64,000 nt of DNA from an uncultured Candidatus Melainabacteria bacterium (GCA_934754515.1 CAKVIG010000002.1:186001-250000), one strand, 5' to 3'. Positions 53,779 through 63,186 are shown, counted from the stretch's first letter. Made by a program: numbers and translations. Notes: generated by a model from the letters alone, not told the origin.

Positions 53779-54342
53779 CTATGCCTTTACTTCAACATTC
53801 ACTAACCCCATCCCCATTTCAAGAGCCTTATAATTTAATTCTCTCAATTCGGGTTTGGCGTCGAATTTTTTACCAAGTGCCATTTCCATTGCGTTTTTAA
53901 TATCTTCCAATCTCAAAACATTTGTTGCTGCAAGTAAAACGCCCAAAATAATTATATTGAATACTCTTGCGCTAAGTTTTTCGTTCGCAATCTTATTTGC
54001 ATCAACACCAATTACTTGTTTACATTTAACTTGCGGTTTTTTAGTACAAACTGATGTATCGTAAACAACAGTTGAGTTTTCGCTTACATAAGCTTCGCAT
54101 CTGTCGATTGCTCTATCAGATAACATAATAATGATATCGCCTTTAGCAAATCTTGGCTCACCGATTCTCTCATCAGCAATTTGGCAGAATGCAATTGAAA
54201 CACCGCCTCTTTGTTCTACACCAAAGTTTGGAATATATAAAACTTGCTTACCGGCTTCGTAACCGGCTTCAACAAGAATTTTAGCAATAGATTGAACACC
54301 TTGTCCGCCTTCTCCGGCTAATACTATTTTTGTTCTAGACAT
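53779..54342 (-). CDS. korC: 2-oxoacid:ferredoxin oxidoreductase, gamma subunit
   Basis: A 187-residue subunit of the kor complex. The N-terminal VLAGEGGQGVQSIAKILVEA is typical of the gamma chain, followed by FGVEQRGGVSIAFCQIADE. It is bracketed by two inverted D-family elements (53631-53766 and 54370-54503). It lies between korB and korD in the same direction. Confidence 0.9.
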   Translation of the reverse strand: MSRTKIVLAGEGGQGVQSIAKILVEAGYEAGKQVLYIPNFGVEQRGGVSIAFCQIADERIGEPRFAKGDIIIMLSDRAIDRCEAYVSENSTVVYDTSVCTKKPQVKCKQVIGVDANKIANEKLSARVFNIIILGVLLAATNVLRLEDIKNAMEMALGKKFDAKPELRELNYKALEMGMGLVNVEVKA

Positions 54343-54369
54343 TTTGTAGTCTCCTTTTTGTATAAATCA

Positions 54370-54503
54370 TGGTGGAGTTGAAAAGTTGAAAGGTTGAATA
54401 GCTGAAGAGTTCATTAAGTTCGCTAACGCTCACAATTTTATTTATGACCGAAGGGAATTATCTGAACTTTTCCACTTTTCCACTTTTCCCCCCTTCAACT
54501 TCT
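54370..54503. repeat. D-family element, right copy flanking korC (inverted)
   Basis: The core ATGACCGAAGGGAATT, the reverse of the D core, is flanked by GGTGGAGTTGAAAAGTTGAA and a CCACTTTTCC-type end. It is the inverse of the 53631-53766 element, with moderate divergence. Confidence 0.85.
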
Positions 54504-54511
54504 ACTTAAAC

Positions 54512-55264
54512 TTACTTCCCTTCCGGACTCAAAAATTCTTTCACCTCAAAGAATTCTTCCATTTGTTTTAGTCTGCCAAACGTATCAACGTTGTTTGTTC
54601 TCCAGTTTAATGGACAAATTGAAAGAACTTCTACAAATGAAAAACCGCCATTTTCAACGTTCTTCAAACCTTTTACAAAAGTTTGTTTAAGCTTCATAAA
54701 ATTAGAAACAGTTGAACGTGCTACGAAAGATTTTGACTTATCAGCAATTGATGCAACCATTTCAGCGGCTTTTGCAGGTTTACCCGTAACTTCGCAATCT
54801 CTGCCGTAAGGTGTTGTTTCTGTTTTTTGACCTGGCATTGTAGTTGGTGACATTTGACCGCCTGTCATGCCATAGTTAGTGTTGTTTACAACAACAATCA
54901 TCATTCTTTCACCACGAACAGTAGCGTTTACTAAGTGTTGCGCACCAATTGCAAGACCACCACCATCGCCCATATAAGCAATACCGATAGCATCTTTGTT
55001 TGCTCTTGTGAAACCGTAGATAACAGGAGTTGTTCTACCGTGGTGGGTTTGAACAGTATCTACGTCCAAATAATTCCAAGCTAAAAGTGAACATCCGATA
55101 TCACAACCAAAAACAGTTTTTTGTTGAATACCAAGTTCATCAATTGCGCTTTCTAACGCTTTTAAAGTTATTCCGTGTCCGCATCCGGGGCAAAATTTAC
55201 TTGCACCAACCTCAGCATTCTGAGATTTTGGTAAATTTGGTGGAAGGGTTAATAATTCTGACAT
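54512..55264 (-). CDS. korB: 2-oxoacid:ferredoxin oxidoreductase, beta subunit
   Basis: A 250-residue TPP-binding subunit. The N-terminal ASKFCPGCGHGITLKALESA (cysteine motif), the TPP region YMGDGGGLAIGAQHLVNATV and the loop NNTNYGMTGGQMSPTT are typical of the KorB/VorB group. It works with korA, korC and korD. It follows an intervening four-helix-bundle gene. Confidence 0.93.
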   Translation of the reverse strand: MSELLTLPPNLPKSQNAEVGASKFCPGCGHGITLKALESAIDELGIQQKTVFGCDIGCSLLAWNYLDVDTVQTHHGRTTPVIYGFTRANKDAIGIAYMGDGGGLAIGAQHLVNATVRGERMMIVVVNNTNYGMTGGQMSPTTMPGQKTETTPYGRDCEVTGKPAKAAEMVASIADKSKSFVARSTVSNFMKLKQTFVKGLKNVENGGFSFVEVLSICPLNWRTNNVDTFGRLKQMEEFFEVKEFLSPEGK

Positions 55265-55285
55265 TTTTATCTCCTTTATAATTTA

Positions 55286-55744
55286 AGTTGAATGGTGGAA
55301 TGGTTGAAAGGTTGAATAGTTTGTATTATTCACTTTGTTCATCATTTTTAGATTTACTTAATGCGTTTAACATTCTTGAGATTTCTTCAGTCAAGCTTCT
55401 TATTTCTATGAAATTTTCATCCGAAATGTAATTTAGTTTTTTAACAAGAATTGTTTGACTGATTACTTCCATCAAGCTTCCAAATGCAACTTCATAAAAT
55501 CTAACTTGTTCCTTTGCAGAAAATCTAACAGAACCCTCTGCAATATTAGATGATACTGAAACAGCTGCTCTTTGTATTTGTGATGATAAACCATACATTT
55601 CTGTTTTGGGAAAAGTTGATGTTAGTTTATAAATCATAGTTGCTAAATCTATAGATTTTTTCCAAACTTCCAATTTTTCAAATGGAAACTTAAAACTATT
55701 TTTATACAAACTATTCAACCTTTCCACTTTTCAACCTTTCAACT
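55286..55744. mobile_element. Inverted-repeat-bounded element carrying a four-helix-bundle gene
   Basis: Arms of 41 bp, 55286-55326 and 55704-55744, are inverted repeats with five mismatches; the inner 21 bp (55306-55326 and 55704-55724) match perfectly. The arms are TTGAA-rich and belong to the D family. The interior holds the gene at 55326-55727, whose stop and GTG start lie within the two arms. It is inserted between korA and korB. It behaves like a small MITE-type element with a passenger gene; mobility is inferred, not shown. Confidence 0.65.
55326..55727 (-). CDS. Four-helix-bundle protein (23S rRNA intervening-sequence family)
   Basis: A 133-residue protein of the S23/IVP family (also the Avd fold). 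The hallmarks are FEKLEVWKKSIDLATMIYKL, EMYGLSSQIQRAAVSVSSNI and AEGSVRFSAKEQVRFYEVAF, followed by a third and fourth helix. The GTG start and the first residues MERLNSLYKN are encoded by the inverted repeat arm; ordinary family members begin near FEKLEVW. The proteins were first noticed in 23S rRNA intervening sequences and are positively charged, probably nucleic-acid-binding. It splits the kor operon without changing its direction. Confidence 0.85.
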   Translation of the reverse strand: MERLNSLYKNSFKFPFEKLEVWKKSIDLATMIYKLTSTFPKTEMYGLSSQIQRAAVSVSSNIAEGSVRFSAKEQVRFYEVAFGSLMEVISQTILVKKLNYISDENFIEIRSLTEEISRMLNALSKSKNDEQSE

Positions 55745-55763
55745 GAATTAAACTTCTCAACTC

Positions 55764-56858
55764 CTAAACTTTAGCAAGCATTCCTTCTACTTTCGCAACA
55801 ATATCATCACCTGTTACGCCAACGCCCATTTTGAATAGGGTTTGGTATGGAGTTGTTAAGCCGTAAAGTTTTTCAAGCACCATTTGAGCAAGTTGACCGT
55901 TTGCAGATTCAGTAAATAATATTTGCTTAGCTCTGCTTACAGCCGCTCTTAAAGGTTTTACAGCCAATGGTCTGATTGTAATTGGTCTGAATAAACCTGC
56001 TTTAATGCCTTTTTCTCTCAATTCGTCAATCGCTGTTCTAGCGGAACGCGCTACAATACCGTGAGCAATCACAAGAATTTCAGCATCCTCAGCCTTATAT
56101 TCTTCCCATTCTTGAACTTCTTCTGCCATCTTATCAAAATCAGCTTGATAACCATCAAGAACATTCATCAATTCTTCTTCCATATTGTATGTATTTCTCA
56201 TGTGAGCAGATTTTCTATCTATACCGATTTGACCGTCTGCAAGAAGTGATTTTTCAGTCGGAACCATTGTGATACCACGAGAAGCAGGATCATACAATGT
56301 TACAGGTTCTCTCATCTTGCCTTGGTAACCGTCCGCCAATACATAAGTTGGGAATCTGTATTTCCAAGCCGTATTAAATGCTTTAATCATGTAATCATAT
56401 AAATCTTGATGGCCTGCTGTTGAATAAACAATTCTGAAACCTTCACCGTTTCCGCCAAAACAAGTTAATCTGGTTTCTTGTTGTGCGTAAATTACGGTTG
56501 CAGTGGAAGGTCCGCCTCTTTGCATAACCGCACAAACAAATGGAATCCTCATCATTTCTGCCATTGATTGAGCATCTTGCATAATTACGTTACCCGGCCC
56601 TGCGGTTGCAGTGAACGCTCTTCTACCCGCTAAAATACCGCCAATTGTCGAAAAGCCTGCAGAAATTTCATCTTCTGTTTGCAAGAAACCTGCACCGGTT
56701 TTTGGTAAGAGTTTACACCACGTATGCATAATTTCATTTTGAGGTGTAATCGGATAACCATACATAAAATCAGCTTCTGCTGAGTTTGCAGCATAAGCTA
56801 GCACTTCGTTTCCGGTTAGGAACATTTTAGTGTCTTCTTTAATTAGTTTGTTTACCAT
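55764..56858 (-). CDS. korA: 2-oxoacid:ferredoxin oxidoreductase, alpha subunit
   Basis: A 364-residue subunit containing the pyrimidine-binding region (MYGYPITPQNEIMHTWCKLL) and the FTATAGPGNVIMQDAQSMAE block. It would bind TPP together with korB. The order korA-korB-korC-korD fits a 2-oxoglutarate or branched-chain 2-oxoacid enzyme (KorABCD/VorABCD); I cannot say which. GGAAGG precedes the start at 56858; Met12 is a second candidate. Confidence 0.9.
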   Translation of the reverse strand: MVNKLIKEDTKMFLTGNEVLAYAANSAEADFMYGYPITPQNEIMHTWCKLLPKTGAGFLQTEDEISAGFSTIGGILAGRRAFTATAGPGNVIMQDAQSMAEMMRIPFVCAVMQRGGPSTATVIYAQQETRLTCFGGNGEGFRIVYSTAGHQDLYDYMIKAFNTAWKYRFPTYVLADGYQGKMREPVTLYDPASRGITMVPTEKSLLADGQIGIDRKSAHMRNTYNMEEELMNVLDGYQADFDKMAEEVQEWEEYKAEDAEILVIAHGIVARSARTAIDELREKGIKAGLFRPITIRPLAVKPLRAAVSRAKQILFTESANGQLAQMVLEKLYGLTTPYQTLFKMGVGVTGDDIVAKVEGMLAKV

Positions 56859-57066
56859 TTTTTCTAACCTTCCCTTAATATATACACCAACATTTTACTA
56901 CAAAAGGGATAAAAAAGGGTAGTAAAAATTTATATTTTAAAATTATTCAGGTAAAAATTCCAATCTTGTTTGTAACAATTTGTAAATATTTTTTTTAAGA
57001 ACCTAAAGTTTTTTCAAAATATGCCAATAACCATGATGGTTGTACAAAGTATAGGAGAAAATACAG

Positions 57067-57369
57067 ATGGGTAATGATATTCCTGATTACACAAATTTAA
57101 AAGCAGACATGCAAGACATGCAACGATTTTTTAAAGATGGCAATGTGCAAATTAATGCAAAAGATTCACAAACAATTGCATCAATCTTTAAGCAATGTGA
57201 TACGGAAGGTAAAACTGACACAAATGGCAAACAAGTTGGCGACGGTCAATTAAATGCTAACGAAAGAAGTAAATTCCTTGGCATGTTGCAAAAAGTCTTA
57301 CCGGAAGCAGTTTATCAAAAAGTTGAAAATTTTATAACAACTGTAGATGTTACGAAAAAACGAATTTGA
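57067..57369 (+). CDS. Small EF-hand-like protein
   Basis: A 100-residue protein. Two aspartate-rich stretches (CDTEGKTDTNGKQ and VGDGQLNANERSKF) resemble an EF-hand loop with an insertion. The rest is helical. The SD AGGAGAAAA is good. There is no signal peptide. It is one of several small EF-hand-type proteins in this window. Function is unknown. Confidence 0.6.
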   Translation: MGNDIPDYTNLKADMQDMQRFFKDGNVQINAKDSQTIASIFKQCDTEGKTDTNGKQVGDGQLNANERSKFLGMLQKVLPEAVYQKVENFITTVDVTKKRI

Positions 57370-57690
57370 AGAAAAAAACATAAAATTTGGCTTAGATGGT
57401 TAACTTGATAACACCCTCTCCCCTACCCCTCCCCCAAGGGAGGGGGCTAAAGACGTTCAATTAACACACGCTAACTTGATTGTGTTAGATTGGCGCAGGT
57501 TACTCCCTCCCTTGGGGGAGCGGATTTTCGGTAGGGCGATGTCGAGCATAAGCGAGCAAGGCCCGTAAGAGCAAATAACATGGAAATAACAAGAAAAATC
57601 CGCAAGGATTTGCTGTTATTGGAATGTTATGCTCGCCAGAATAATCCAAGACAGGGTGCCGAAGGCGGGAGAGGGTGTTATTAACATATT
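57370..57690. repeat. C-family repeat cluster on the 3' side of clpB
   Basis: It contains CCCCTACCCCTCCCCCAAGG units (57411-57450) and a 57502-57685 segment that is the inverse of 60503-60690 on the other side of clpB. The inner part reads GATGTCGAGC..GCAAATAACATGGAAATAAC. The region is about 320 bases and encodes no plausible protein. Confidence 0.85.
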
Positions 57691-57718
57691 AAAAAAGCGT
57701 TCTTTCGAACGCTTTTTT
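57691..57718 (-). terminator. Terminator of clpB
   Basis: AAAAAAGCGTTC (57691-57702) pairs with GAACGCTTTTTT (57707-57718), loop TTTC. Confidence 0.9.
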
Positions 57719-57727
57719 GTTACTCAA

Positions 57728-60322
57728 TTACTTACTAAACTCAATCTCATCATCTTTAACGCCGATTTTAATCGTATCACCGTCAATGAATTTTTGAGCC
57801 AACAACAATTTTGATAATGGGTTTTCAACCATTTGTCTTATTACCCTCTTCAATGGTCTGGCACCATAAATAGGGTTAAAGCCGCGTCTTGCAAGCAATT
57901 CTTTCGCTTCATCAGTAATTTCAAATGAAATATTTTGTTGAGCCAATAAATCTCTTAAATGATTCATTTGAATATCAACTATTGCAGACAATTGTTGTAA
58001 TGACAATGCTTTAAAGAAGATTGTTTCATCAACTCTGTTCAAGAATTCAGGTTTGAAACGTTCTCTCATCACAGCCATAACTTTTTCTTTTGTTTCGTCA
58101 AAGTTTGCTTTACCTGCATTGTTGATAGAATCTTCCAAAATGATTTCACTACCGATATTACTTGTCATAATGATTACAGTGTTTTTAAAGTCGACCGTTC
58201 TTCCTTTAGAATCCGTCAAACGACCATCATCAAAGATTTGTAACATCAAATTGAATACATCAGGATGTGCCTTTTCGATTTCATCGAACAATACTACTGA
58301 ATAAGGTTTACGTCTAACAGCTTCGGTTAATTGTCCGCCTTCTTCGTAACCAACGTATCCAGGAGGTGCACCAACTAATCTTGCAACGTTATGTTTTTCC
58401 ATATATTCAGACATATCAATTCTGATAATCGCATCTTCATCATTAAACAAGAATTCTGCAAGAGTTTTAGCAAGTTCTGTTTTACCAACACCAGTCGGAC
58501 CTAAGAATATAAACGTACCGATTGGACGTTTAGGGTCTTTCAAACCTGAACGAGCACGTCTTATTGCATCAGAAACAGTATTAACAGCTTCCTCTTGGCC
58601 GATTAAACGTTTATGCAAAACATCTTCCATTCTTAAAAGTTTTTGCATTTCAGATTCCATAAGTCTGTTTACCGGAACACCAGTCCATTTACTTACGATT
58701 TCTGCGATATCATCACCATCAATTTCTTCTTTAAGAAGTTTATTTTCATTTTTTTCTTTACCTTGAATTGATTGAAGTTTCTTTTCCAATTCCATCAACT
58801 TGCCATACTTAAGTTCTGCGGCTGTTTGTAAATCTGTGTTACGTTCAGCTTCTGCAATCTTCGTTTTAACTTTGTCGATTTCATCTTTAATTCCTGCTTC
58901 ACCTTGAATTGAATTTTTTTCGATTTCCCATTGAGCTTTTAATTTAGAAATTTTACCATCCAAATCATCAATTTCAGAAGTCAATTTATCAATCTTGGCA
59001 ATACATTCAGGAGAAGTTTCTTTCTTCAAAGCTTCTCTTTCGATTTCAAGTTGAATTTTTTGACGCATCATAACATCAATTTCTTCAGGCATTGAATCAA
59101 TTTCAATACGAAGAGCTGATGCCGCTTCATCAATTAAATCAATTGCTTTATCAGGCAAAAATCTGTCTGTAATATACCTGTCAGAAAGTTGAGCCGCTGC
59201 AATCAACGCACTATCAAGAATTCTAACTCCATGATGAACTTCGTATTTTTCCTTTAAACCTCTCAAGATAGAAATTGTATCTTCAACTGACGGTTCATCA
59301 ACCATAACAGGTTGGAAACGACGTTCAAGAGCAGGGTCTTTTTCGATATACTTACGATATTCATTAATTGTTGTAGCACCGATTGTTCTTAATTCACCTC
59401 TTGCAAGCATTGGTTTTAACAAATTACCTGCATCCATAGAACCTTCTGTTGCGCCTGCGCCTACTACCGTATGCAATTCATCAATAAACATAACTATTTC
59501 ACCGTTTGATTCTTGAACTTCCTTTAATACGGCTTTCAAACGTTCTTCAAATTCACCTCTGAATTTTGCACCCGCAACCAATGCACCTAAGTCTAAAGAA
59601 ATTAGTTTAACATCTTTCAAGCTTTCAGGAACATCGCCTCTGATTATTCTTTGTGCCAAACCTTCAACAATTGCTGTTTTACCAACTCCGGGTTCACCGA
59701 TTAAAACAGGGTTGTTTTTTGTTCTTCTGTTCAAGACTTGAATAATTCTTCTAACCTCTTCATCACGTCCGATTACAGGGTCCAGTTTGCCTTTTCTAGC
59801 ACGTTCCGTAAGGTCAGTTGAATATTTTTCAAGAGCCTTCATATTTTCTTCTGCATTTTTATTATCCACTTTTTTATTACCTCTTATTTTTTTCATTGCG
59901 TTCAAAATTGAATTTGTATCAACACCATTGCGTTTCAACAAGTCTTTTATAAAAGAGTTTTCCAATTTTGTCATCGCGATTAATATACATTCAATTCCGA
60001 TAAAATCATCTTTCAAGCTTTCGGCTTCTTGAGTTGCGATTTCCAATAAAGCATTTGTATCACGAGATAAAAATACTTGTTGAGATGCACTCACACCCGA
60101 AATTGTCGGATATTCTTTAATTTTAGCTACGATTGCATTAATAAAGTTTTGGTTTAAAAGTTTAAGTTCTTGAAGATAATCCTTCGCAATTCCTTTATCT
60201 TCAATCATCGCCATAATTATGTGTTCGGGTTGAACTTCCGAATTCTTATAGAAATCTTTTTTTGCATTAGCTGCAAAAATTATTTCTTGAGAATAGTTTG
60301 TAAATTTTTCAAAATCAATCAT
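57728..60322 (-). CDS. clpB: ATP-dependent chaperone ClpB
   Basis: An 864-residue AAA+ disaggregase that extracts proteins from aggregates together with DnaK. The domains run: N-terminal double Clp-N (about residues 1-145), the first Walker A GEPGVGKTAIVEGLAQRI, the coiled M-domain (about residues 405-525, KLKAQWEIEKNSIQGEAG), and the second Walker A GPTGVGKTELAKTLAEFLF, then the C-terminal small domain. Length is normal. It is flanked by inverted C-family repeats (57502-57685 and 60503-60690). No CIRCE or sigma-32 box is evident. Confidence 0.97.
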   Translation of the reverse strand: MIDFEKFTNYSQEIIFAANAKKDFYKNSEVQPEHIIMAMIEDKGIAKDYLQELKLLNQNFINAIVAKIKEYPTISGVSASQQVFLSRDTNALLEIATQEAESLKDDFIGIECILIAMTKLENSFIKDLLKRNGVDTNSILNAMKKIRGNKKVDNKNAEENMKALEKYSTDLTERARKGKLDPVIGRDEEVRRIIQVLNRRTKNNPVLIGEPGVGKTAIVEGLAQRIIRGDVPESLKDVKLISLDLGALVAGAKFRGEFEERLKAVLKEVQESNGEIVMFIDELHTVVGAGATEGSMDAGNLLKPMLARGELRTIGATTINEYRKYIEKDPALERRFQPVMVDEPSVEDTISILRGLKEKYEVHHGVRILDSALIAAAQLSDRYITDRFLPDKAIDLIDEAASALRIEIDSMPEEIDVMMRQKIQLEIEREALKKETSPECIAKIDKLTSEIDDLDGKISKLKAQWEIEKNSIQGEAGIKDEIDKVKTKIAEAERNTDLQTAAELKYGKLMELEKKLQSIQGKEKNENKLLKEEIDGDDIAEIVSKWTGVPVNRLMESEMQKLLRMEDVLHKRLIGQEEAVNTVSDAIRRARSGLKDPKRPIGTFIFLGPTGVGKTELAKTLAEFLFNDEDAIIRIDMSEYMEKHNVARLVGAPPGYVGYEEGGQLTEAVRRKPYSVVLFDEIEKAHPDVFNLMLQIFDDGRLTDSKGRTVDFKNTVIIMTSNIGSEIILEDSINNAGKANFDETKEKVMAVMRERFKPEFLNRVDETIFFKALSLQQLSAIVDIQMNHLRDLLAQQNISFEITDEAKELLARRGFNPIYGARPLKRVIRQMVENPLSKLLLAQKFIDGDTIKIGVKDDEIEFSK

Positions 60323-60963
60323 AATATATTACTCCGTATAATTATATTTTAATTCTTTTTTGAAAAAATCAAGGTTTTTTAATCTTTAATTAATTATTTG
60401 AAAATCCCAGCTCGTGATATACCGCTAAACCTCCATTGTCAGGGAGGTCGCAGTTGTGCGAACGAAAGTGAGCTACAAATGTGGGTGGGTGTTGATTCTT
60501 TTGTTAATAACACCCTCTCCCGCCTTCGGCACCCTGTCTTGGATTATTCGGGCGAGCATAACATTCCAATAACAACAAATCCTAACGGATTTTTATTGTT
60601 ATTTCCATGTTATTTGCTCTTACGGGCTTGCTCGCTTACGCTCGACATCGCCCTACCGAAAATCCGCTCCTCCGAGGGAGGGAGTAACATGCACTAATTG
60701 AACGACTTTTGGGTCATTCCCTCTCCTTGGGAGAGGGTTAGGGTGAGGGGTTGTCGTTTGTAGAACCTTGCTGTTAATAAGACCCTCTCCCGTCCTCCGG
60801 ACACCCTCCCCCGAGGGAGGGAACTAAAGTCGTTCAATTAGCGTATGTCACACCCTACATTGAGAGAAGGCGTTATTAACTATAAAAAATAATAAAAAAG
60901 ATATTTAACGTACAAACTTTTTATGCTAAACTTTGTTTATAAAAAGAAATAAGAGGGAATATT
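60323..60963. repeat. C-family repeat cluster upstream of clpB
   Basis: A 641-base region without a gene. It holds a C-type unit at 60420-60500 (GCTAAACCTCCATTGTCAGG, then GTGGGTGGGTG), the large inverted copy at 60503-60690, a C-type unit at 60714-60758, and a further C-type unit at 60780-60840. The plus-strand frame at 60398-60697 is repeat-encoded. SerS has its own SD just after. Confidence 0.8.
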
Positions 60964-62226
60964 ATGTTAGACATCAAATTGATTAGAGAAAATCCTGAAA
61001 AGATTAATGAACTTTTAAAAAGAAGAAATCCTGAATTATCAATTGATAAAATTATTGAGATTGATGCTGAAAGAAGAAAAATCCAAGCACAAGCAGATGA
61101 GCTTAGAGCAAAAAGAAAAACTGAATCTCAAAAAATCGGCATGATGAAAAAGAATGGCGAAAACACTGACGCTATTCAAGAAGAAGTTCGCGCATTAGGC
61201 GACGAAGTTAAAGCTTTAGAAGAAAAGCAAGTTGAATTAGACAACGCTCAAAGAGATATGCTTTTAAGAACTCCAAACACACCTGATGAGTCAACTCCGA
61301 TTGGTAAATCAGAGGATGACAATATCCCTGTTAAATATTGGGGCGAACCTACAAAATTCAATTTTGAAGCAAAAGCTCACTGGGATATTTGCGAAGAAAA
61401 AAATCTTGTTGATTTTGAACGCGGTGTAAAAATTTCTCAATCAAGATTTACTCTTTATAGAGGTAAAGGCGCAAGACTAGAACGTGCAATTATTCAATTC
61501 TTCTTGGATTTACACACGGAAGAACACGGTTACGAAGAAATCTTGCCTCCATTTATGGCAAACGCTGCAACAATGACAGGCACAGGTCAATTACCTAAAT
61601 TTGCAGAAGATATGTACAAATGCGTTGATGAAGATTTGTACTTGATTCCGACAGCAGAAGTTCCTGTTACAAACATTTATTCAGGCGAAATTCTAAGTGA
61701 AGATGATTTGCCTAAATATATGACAGCGTACACTCCTTGCTTCAGACGTGAAGCAGGTTCTGCGGGTAAAGATACTAGAGGTTTAATCAGAGTTCACCAA
61801 TTCAACAAAGTAGAAATGGTTAAATTAACAACTCCTGAATCAAGCCCTGCGGAACATGAAAAATTAACTCGTGATGCAGAAATTTGTTTAGAAAAATTAG
61901 GCTTGCCATATAGAAGAGTAGCTTTATGCTCCGCTGATATCGGTTTCAGCGCAAACAAATGTTTTGACTTAGAAGTTTGGTTGCCTTCTTACAACGCTTA
62001 TAAAGAAATTTCAAGCTGTTCAAACTACGGTGATTTCCAAGCAAGAAGAAGCAATACAAGATATAGAACCAAAGACGGTCAAATCAGATTTGTACACACA
62101 ATTAACGGTTCAGGCTTAGCAGTTGGCAGAACTTTTGCAGCGATTGTAGAAAACTTCCAACAAGAAGACGGAACAATCATTATTCCTGAAGTTTTAAGAA
62201 AATACACAGGATTTGATAGAATTTAG
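60964..62226 (+). CDS. serS: Seryl-tRNA synthetase
   Basis: A 420-residue class II synthetase. The N-terminal long helical arm (residues 27-105, rich in lysine and glutamate) binds tRNA-Ser. Motif 2 FRREAGSAGKDTRGLIRVHQ and motif 3 GSGLAVGRTFAAIVENFQ are intact. SD AGAGGGA precedes the ATG. No T-box leader is seen. Confidence 0.97.
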   Translation: MLDIKLIRENPEKINELLKRRNPELSIDKIIEIDAERRKIQAQADELRAKRKTESQKIGMMKKNGENTDAIQEEVRALGDEVKALEEKQVELDNAQRDMLLRTPNTPDESTPIGKSEDDNIPVKYWGEPTKFNFEAKAHWDICEEKNLVDFERGVKISQSRFTLYRGKGARLERAIIQFFLDLHTEEHGYEEILPPFMANAATMTGTGQLPKFAEDMYKCVDEDLYLIPTAEVPVTNIYSGEILSEDDLPKYMTAYTPCFRREAGSAGKDTRGLIRVHQFNKVEMVKLTTPESSPAEHEKLTRDAEICLEKLGLPYRRVALCSADIGFSANKCFDLEVWLPSYNAYKEISSCSNYGDFQARRSNTRYRTKDGQIRFVHTINGSGLAVGRTFAAIVENFQQEDGTIIIPEVLRKYTGFDRI

Positions 62227-62238
62227 TTAAAACATTTA

Positions 62239-62280
62239 ATGCAGACGCGGAGGATGATTTATCATTCTCCGCGTCTGCAT
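62239..62280 (+). terminator. Terminator after serS
   Basis: A 20-bp stem with a G-U pair (62239-62258 with 62261-62280), loop TT, and a TTTTTATA tail on the plus strand. It separates serS from convergent nrdG. Confidence 0.9.
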
Positions 62281-62297
62281 TTTTTATAATCTATTTT

Positions 62298-62789
62298 TTA
62301 CGAATTATGCAAAACAACATTTCCGTCTTGCAAAGACGCTTTTACATCAACAACTCTTTGATTTGTACTGCCGACCCAGTGTTTACGATTATCTAAAAGT
62401 TCTTTAACAAACTTACCTTCACAAACCACATCAATGTCTGCAATCTCAGGAATATCCTTAATTTCTTCCCACAAGAAACCTGTATATAGCCAAATACTTT
62501 TTTCAGGTAATTCTTTTCTTATCTTTTTAATTAATCTGAAAACTTCATCTCTATTAAACGGATGCAAAGGATCACCACCAGAGAATGTGATACCTGCAAC
62601 ATGCGGACGGTTTAGTGCTTCAAAAAGTTCCTTCTCTGCGGCTTCATCAAACGGAATACCGCCACCAACATCCCAAGTAATAGGATTTTGGCATCCTTGA
62701 CAGTGATGAGTACATCCTGCAACCCATAATACAACTCTTAAGCCATCGCCATTTAGCATGTCATCTTTTGTGATATTGTGATAATTCAT
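62298..62789 (-). CDS. nrdG: Anaerobic ribonucleoside-triphosphate reductase activating protein
   Basis: A 163-residue radical-SAM activase. The cluster motif is CTHHCQGCQNP, the Cx3Cx2C type, and GGDPLHPFNRDEV near the middle is a SAM-binding GGDP. It generates the glycyl radical on NrdD for dNTP synthesis without oxygen. nrdD is not in the window. Confidence 0.93.
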   Translation of the reverse strand: MNYHNITKDDMLNGDGLRVVLWVAGCTHHCQGCQNPITWDVGGGIPFDEAAEKELFEALNRPHVAGITFSGGDPLHPFNRDEVFRLIKKIRKELPEKSIWLYTGFLWEEIKDIPEIADIDVVCEGKFVKELLDNRKHWVGSTNQRVVDVKASLQDGNVVLHNS

Positions 62790-62865
62790 TTCTAATAAAA
62801 TCTCCTACTTAGTCTATGTTATCACAAGATTTTGGCATGTGCTAATTATTACAAGATATGAAGTA

Positions 62866-63186
62866 TTAATTAAAAATTGCGGTAATAATTTTATAAGCAA
62901 GCTCAACTTCTTCTGGCTTAAGTTCGTCAATCATACCTTTCATTATAACCTTCTTTTCAACATCATTTACTTTTAGATGTTCAAGGTCAAACAATTCAGG
63001 TAAACTAATTTGCAAACACCTTGCCAATTCACCTAAGCTTTTAGATGGAAAAGTAATCCCACATTCTATTTTGCTTAAGTTACGTTGGTCGATTCCAACT
63101 TTTTCAGCTAATTGTTGTTGTGTATAACCGCGCTTTTCACGCAGTTCCTTGATTCTCTTTCCTAATAGTTCTTTAATTCTGTTCAT
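62866..63186 (-). CDS. XRE-family transcriptional regulator (paralogue 3)
   Basis: A 106-residue protein. The helix-turn-helix covers residues 9-63 (GKRIKELREKRGYTQQQLAE, then IDQRNLSKIECGIT). The tail differs from the other two (LKPEEVELAYKIITAIF). It diverges from fliL across a region of GTAATAT-type repeats. It may regulate its own promoter and a short transcript to its right. Confidence 0.88.
   Translation of the reverse strand: MNRIKELLGKRIKELREKRGYTQQQLAEKVGIDQRNLSKIECGITFPSKSLGELARCLQISLPELFDLEHLKVNDVEKKVIMKGMIDELKPEEVELAYKIITAIFN

Noticed and set aside
55326..55727. 23S rRNA intervening sequence
   Set aside because: The protein family is right but no rRNA lies around it; the flanks are kor genes and D-type repeats.
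60398..60697. Plus-strand frame of 99 codons
   Set aside because: It lies wholly within the C-family repeat cluster beside clpB.
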